From contig JAQMRL010000003.1 in assembly GCA_035578175.1 (NCBI GenBank), forward strand, positions 100,258,969 through 100,322,968: a stretch of DNA of 64,000 bases. The letters run 5' to 3'. The DNA is from Catonia carolina. Its lineage: Eukaryota; Arthropoda; Insecta; Hemiptera; Achilidae. Both the position numbers and the translations under genes were made by a program. Of this stretch, positions 59,191 to 64,000 are shown in pieces. Numbering within the stretch: the first letter of the stretch is position 1; the number at the start of each line of letters is the position of its first letter. The notes beneath the pieces were generated by a model. The model made no database searches, was not told where the DNA came from, and saw only the letters and a program-made list of their open reading frames with translations.

Positions 59191-59696
59191 ATGACAAAAA
59201 AAATTTTAATTTATTTAACAGCGCTTAATCAATTCTAAGAGAACTTTTTAGTGTGAAACGCCTTTAGTCGAGAAGTTAGGCATAACCATTTTTTCTTGAC
59301 ACAACGGAAAAAATCCAAAGTTAATATTTAGCAAACTAATATAACGCATTCAATAAAACACTAATTCAGATTTGACAGATGATAAAGTTGTTACTTACAT
59401 GCAACCAACGCCTGCTTGTAAATGACTACTAATGATTTATGTTGTGACTTACGCTTGTATTTATTCAGTAACGAATTAGACATGGTGGGATATTTCATGC
59501 GAATACTGATTATAATAGTCTATGTAAATTCAAATTCATTACATTTTTACCCGTAATATGTAGCGTTACTCAACGATTATAAAAGTTTTATAGAAAGTAA
59601 AAAACTTCTATTAAACTTCTCCAACAAATCCCCTTCACTCGAATACTAGACAAAAAAAATCTCGAACTACTATTAATTACTCGAATACTAGAAAAA
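59191..59696. other. Unassigned AT-rich DNA
   Basis: Nothing recognised. Confidence 0.45.
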
Positions 59697-59701
59697 TCAC
59701 T

Positions 59702-59765
59702 ACAGAGTGATTTTTAGTCCTGTTATCCAATTGGTAACGTCTGCGAACTTTTTTGTTACAACAGG
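59702..59765 (+). repeat. Orphan terminal repeat of the Tc1-like long-TIR family
   Basis: TA then CAGAGTGATTTTTAGTCCTG and TCCAATTGGTAACGTCT resemble the outer arm of the 32,372 element. No partner end nearby. Confidence 0.65.
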
Positions 59766-60449
59766 ATAACCACCAAATATGATAATATCTTCCGTAGTTT
59801 TTAATTTCCAATTTAAACTGAATTGCAATTTTTTTTTAGTTGACAATTTACCCAATTTATTGACCATAAAGTGCCCGCCAGAAAATAAATCCCTTGTGTT
59901 TGAAAAATTCTATTTCAAAAACGCCCAATCAAAAAAATTTAACGATATAGCAAATCAAAGCCTTTTCTTCCCTCCGTTTATTCGTTTAACTTAAATATTT
60001 TTATTTAAAAATATTTCGGAGATACAGCAATTTACGCATAAAAAGTACCCAGTTCTTAACCAGTTTTCTGCTAGTGTGCTTTTAAACGTCTATTACTTTA
60101 TCCAAGCTTTACATTAAAAAAATCAAAGTTTAAGTACATTAAAGATAGTTATTTACATTAGTTATATAGTCATTAAGATAGTTATCACAGTTATTTCGTT
60201 AATGTAAATATTTAAAAAGTAAAATTCAATTTTTAATTTTAATATAACAGCCACCTTAAAAAGTGCTATTTCGGCTTCTCGTGAAGATTGGGAAATTGTT
60301 TTTCGACTAATATATACGTTTTTACAACAGTATTGTGCCAAGTATAGAAGATTCTTGCATTTATAATTACAGAAGAAAACAGCAATGGAATTGTGATTTA
60401 ACAAGAAAATTTTATTAAATTAATTGAGGCTGTAAATTAATTATTTAGG
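59766..60449. other. Unassigned AT-rich DNA
   Basis: No recognisable content. Confidence 0.45.
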
Positions 60450-60604
60450 CTTGCACATATTGAAACCGCTGACTTATGGGTTACTGCATTGGGGATCAGC
60501 TGCGAAATCGAATCTTGCTATTATCCAACGATTCCAGTCGAAAGTTTTACGAATTATAACAAATGCTCCATGGTATGTGACAAATGATGCGTTGCATAGG
60601 GACT
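60450..60604 (+). pseudogene. Jockey-type RT fragment
   Basis: LTYGLLHWGSAAKSN and IIQRFQSKVLRIITNAPWYV match the region just before the C terminus of Jockey RTs. The frame runs straight into an R1 copy at about 60,605. Confidence 0.8.
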
Positions 60605-60782
60605 ACGTACGATGTTCTGTTCTTGAGATATTTATTTTGTTCATACACACACACACACACAGACCAATCGCTAAAAACATGTTTTTTGGGTTCAGGGGTG
60701 TCTAAAAACGTGTATATACGGTGAAAACTAGATTTCGAAAATCGACATGAAAACAATACTTTCCTTCCTATGTAATCACATG
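60605..60782 (-). repeat. Dispersed repeat R1, copy I, short
   Basis: CGATGTTCTGTTCTTGAGAT, a (CA)n run, AGACCAATCGCTAAAAACAT, then AATACTTTCCTTCCTAT. Abuts the Jockey fragment. Confidence 0.8.
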
Positions 60783-61850
60783 TTAGTACTTGGACAATTC
60801 GAATTGGCACAAGCAGCCTCAGTGTTTATTTACTCCAATCTTCGCCCCTCGTCATGCAACGACGGTACAGTCACAAAAGTTTACAATCGCTACCGTAACG
60901 TGCGACTCGCGCACGGTCACTACGCTTTGTTTTCACTGTTGTTATTATATCTATCAGACATAATGATGTGACTAATTTGTTGTCATATATGATTTTCTCT
61001 TCATTATCTATTCAGACAAATTTGTTTAGTTTGCTGCTTGCGCCTGTAGAGAGAGTCTAGTGAGTTTTTGTAGTTTAGCTCTTGTAATTTATAGTTTAAA
61101 TTTTTACTGGGACGAATTAAATAGTACATATTTCAAAATGAATTAATTATTTGTATGTTTGTACATTGAAATAAGGTTTTAGGCATTTGCGTACATTGAA
61201 ATTTGTAGACCTTGTTGAAAGAATAGGTTATGGCCATACTTTATGCGGAACAATGTGTACACGTAGAGCAAGAGTTGTGCCAGTTCGAATTGTCCACAGT
61301 ACAAATTGTTTACCGCCACTGATGAGCTGATCGACTGAGGAATCCCATCAGATCACAATAATTGGAACTAATACTGAACTGGTTAATAAAATGTAGTTAC
61401 GCTAAGTGAAAAAATTCTGGGAAAATTTATTTATCTTAGAAAGATTCGTTTAAACATATTATGTACGTGTAAAATTTTAAATAATAAAGAACAATTTGAA
61501 TTGAATTGTAATTCATAGTCGTGTTTCGTGATGTTTTGTAACAGTGTTATCTATAAAAAGATATTTGTACTGAACAAAAAAGTACGTCACCGCATAAAGA
61601 CTGATAGAAAAAACCCAATAGAACAAACTAAATTTCGTTACTTCTCCAACCGTATAGTAGCACCATCGAAATTTTAATTCAATTATTTTGTTATTTTCTT
61701 CGCTAAATTCCGCTATGGGTTTTTCCAATGTTTTTTTTTAATTTTTCGCAGAATCCCAAAGGTGTTTTTTTCACAACCATGTAAATTTTTTAATTTGTTC
61801 GGTAAAACTCTGTATGTAAAGAAAGACAGAATCTCCATTTAAAACACATT
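60783..61850. other. Unassigned sequence
   Basis: No gene or element recognised; short ORFs lack motifs. Confidence 0.45.
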
Positions 61851-61853
61851 TTT

Positions 61854-62125
61854 ACTTTTTCTTGCCTATATGAATGTATAGGAAGGAAAGTATTGTTTCC
61901 ATGTCAATTTTTCAAAATTGATTTTTCACCAGATATACACTTGTTCAGACCTCTTGAACCCAAAAAACATGGTTTTAGCGATTGGTCTGTGTGTTTGTGT
62001 GTGCGTGTGTGTGTGTACGTGTGTGTGTGTGCGCGCGCGCGTGCGTGCTTGCGTGTGAAAAAAATATCTTAAGAACAAAGCATCGTATGAAGTTGAAACT
62101 TGATACTTAAGATTCTGCTATATAG
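61854..62125 (+). repeat. Dispersed repeat R1, copy J (partial)
   Basis: CTTGCCTATATGAATGTATA, ACCCAAAAAACATGG, ATTGGTCTGTGTG, then a long (TG)n(CG)n run at about 61,987-62,057 and ATATCTTAAGAAC. Confidence 0.8.
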
Positions 62126-62879
62126 CAGGCTCTTTTTCGCTTTTTTATGACTGTTACCAATAGTTCTGTGTTTACATGTGCGTGCGTACGTTCTAACACA
62201 CACGCGTTTTCCCCTTTCCCCTGCACCACCTTTCTCCTCACTACTCCACAACTGGTTATCAGAATCCACGTGTAGAGAAAGAAAAAGTGAGAAAGAGCGA
62301 GTTCGAAAATATATACCCACCCACACTCCAAGCCTTGTCCTAGCGTAATACAGTACTGTGTTCCATGTGGGCTGAAGAAGAAGTGGGAGTAGTAAAAACC
62401 GGTACCGCTCTCTGCGCTGTCTGTTGAGTAACCCAGTCAACTAAATACGGCTCCATAACATAAGAAAAAATCGTGTCGTCACGCATTTTTCGTATACGTT
62501 TTCCATCAAAACGACTAGGAATTCAAAAAAATTAAAAACTAATTTAGTATCCTGTTATTAATTGAAAGCAGGCAAAATTTTCAAATACAATAATCGAGGT
62601 TAATTAAAGATTTTAGCATGTAATAGGAAATCCCTTCATAAAAAAAATACAGTGGACAATCGATTTTTTTAAAAAGTAATTCGTATTTTAAAAGGTCTAG
62701 GGTACATGCTATCCAAAATCCGTCGAGATAAATGCGTCCGTATTTGAGATTTTTGTACGCCAACTTGACAGAAAACTGCGTTTTTACAACCAGCGTTCAG
62801 CTTTATAGTTGAATCTTAAGATAGGTAACATTAGAAGCCGTGACAGCTTGTTGAAACCATAAATTTTCATGAACTACAC
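62126..62879. other. Unassigned sequence
   Basis: A 123-codon minus frame (62,069-62,440) has no domain I know and partly overlaps R1; I do not call it a gene. Confidence 0.45.
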
Positions 62880-63215
62880 GTGTTCTTTGTGATTCAGAAA
62901 TGAGAATGGAAATGAGAATATGGCACCATATTAATGTAACGCTCAGATGCTACTGTAACGGTAACCCCATTTTCTTCACAAAAATAGGCTTAGATGACGC
63001 CGAACTTTCCTGTCGCGCACCAAACCGTTACTTTGGGGCTGTGCAGTGGTTGTTCATGGAATAGTCGTAGATTTTTACCAGCCCAGTACAGATTATTATG
63101 TCTGTTAACGGCCCCATTAAGGTAGAAATGGGCCTTGTTACTCATTGCCACCAACATGTTTTCATTCTGTTCATAAAGAGCAAGCATACATTGTGCGAAT
63201 GTCACTCGTTGTGGA
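62880..63215 (-). pseudogene. Tc1/IS630-like transposase DDE-domain fragment
   Basis: NKAHFYLNGAVNRHNNLYW, then EQPLHSPKVTVWCA, then (after a stop) EENGVTVTVASERYINM. This matches the DEAHFxLNGxVNRQNxRYW, HPxKVTVWCA and VTVxSERYxxM series in insect IS630-like transposases. The Asp of the DEAHF catalytic site reads Asn. Confidence 0.8.
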
Positions 63216-64000
63216 TAATCCCTTAAAATAACAATAACTTAGTGTATTAGTGTTGTAAGTTGTTTAGAGTGTAAAAGAAATCATAATATTACTTTGAAGT
63301 ATCTTTTATTGCTTTATTATAGTTCGATTTGTCCATATTGTCTAATGAATTTCTATCAAATCTGCTTAAGCCTGAGATGTGATTTGAAAAATCTCAAATA
63401 TTATTTCAGTAGTATAGGCCTAACGGACCAAAAAATTCAAAACGATCATGAGCTCTACCGTTACGTTATTTACCGAATATATTTGTTTTTATTGAAATCT
63501 AGCAAAGAGACTTGTTGAGTTTTGATTCTGATTTCCCCAGTTATCTCTTTACTTATTGTATTTTTTTGGAGCAGTAGACTACCTACAATTTATTATCTGC
63601 CGGGAAAAATGTATACTGTTATGTATTCACTAGTTGATTTTCTTGCATAGAATGGAGGATTAAAGTGGTGTCTATTATATACTTCCTATTGTTAATAATT
63701 TCTGGATTATGTTGTTTATTTCTCGATTATTCTTTTGTGTAATTATTTATCTGGAATAATATATATTTACTCGTATATAAAAAAACCAGTTCTCTTTCAT
63801 TGGGCAGTCTGTAGTAAACAGTTTATAAAGTGGTTAGTGTAAGAAGTTCGTTATCGAATTCTCTTCAACAGTGGCAGATAAAACAGTTTACAATCGATTT
63901 GTTGGGTATCAAAATAGATTCGTTCGTTGTCGGGGAAATAGTTGTACTATTGTTATGATTGTATAAAACTGTAAGTAAAGTTGTACTATTATTACAGTTG
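63216..64000. other. Unassigned AT-rich DNA to the window end
   Basis: Nothing recognised. The last 200 bp contain repeated GTTGTACTATT motifs that could be part of an LTR leader. Confidence 0.4.

Noticed and set aside
62069..62440. 123-codon minus-strand ORF
   Set aside because: Overlaps the R1 copy, has no signal peptide or domain I recognise, and no sign of splicing.

Overview
The window is AT-rich, repeat-dense animal DNA, almost certainly from an insect. Supporting signs are GT-AG introns with phased exons, a BEL/Pao LTR retrotransposon, Jockey-type non-LTR elements, and mariner, Tigger/pogo, piggyBac and hAT relics. The order is not certain; a hemipteroid insect is a guess only. Everything here was read by eye, with no database search.

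One cellular gene dominates. On the minus strand, from about 51,787 down to 5,322, fourteen coding exons join into a continuous frame of 1,109 codons. All thirteen junctions have GT-AG borders and matching phases. The product is a secreted protein with the M1 aminopeptidase (aminopeptidase N) fold. Every catalytic signature has been replaced: the GAMEN site reads PVVNN, the HExxH zinc site reads RExxK, the downstream Glu sits at the wrong spacing, and the transition-state Tyr appears to be Lys. A long acidic insert interrupts the linker between the catalytic half and the C-terminal helical domain. An open, well-spliced frame with a dead active site points to a pseudo-peptidase under selection for another role, and it is the most interesting object here.

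The introns are filled with mobile elements. Intron 12 holds a nearly full-length Jockey element with intact ORF1 and broken ORF2. Intron 11 holds a very young BEL/Pao-type element with 494-bp LTRs differing at one base and a 5-bp target duplication; it encodes only Gag and protease. Intron 7 is almost entirely one copy of a dispersed repeat (family R1), itself hit by a hAT MITE and a promoter-like insert. Intron 6 holds a transposase N-terminal fragment, a direct repeat pair, a reverse-transcriptase relic, an AT microsatellite and a Tc1-like element with arms of about 200 bp. Intron 5 has a 108-bp minisatellite and an internally deleted Tigger element. Intron 4 has an RT relic and an internally deleted mariner. 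Intron 1 has Tigger, piggyBac and pogo-like elements, the last carrying a 5'-truncated Jockey copy.

Upstream of the gene (51,790-64,000) I see no cellular gene, only relics: several RT fragments, one of them split by both a tRNA-derived SINE and a 1.9-kb TG...CA element, two Jockey fragments, a transposase fragment and more R1 copies. Downstream of the gene (1-5,320) are R1, R2 and SINE copies and unassigned AT-rich DNA. Two dispersed families, R1 (about 0.8-1.0 kb, ten copies) and R2 (about 0.4 kb, eight copies), recur throughout.
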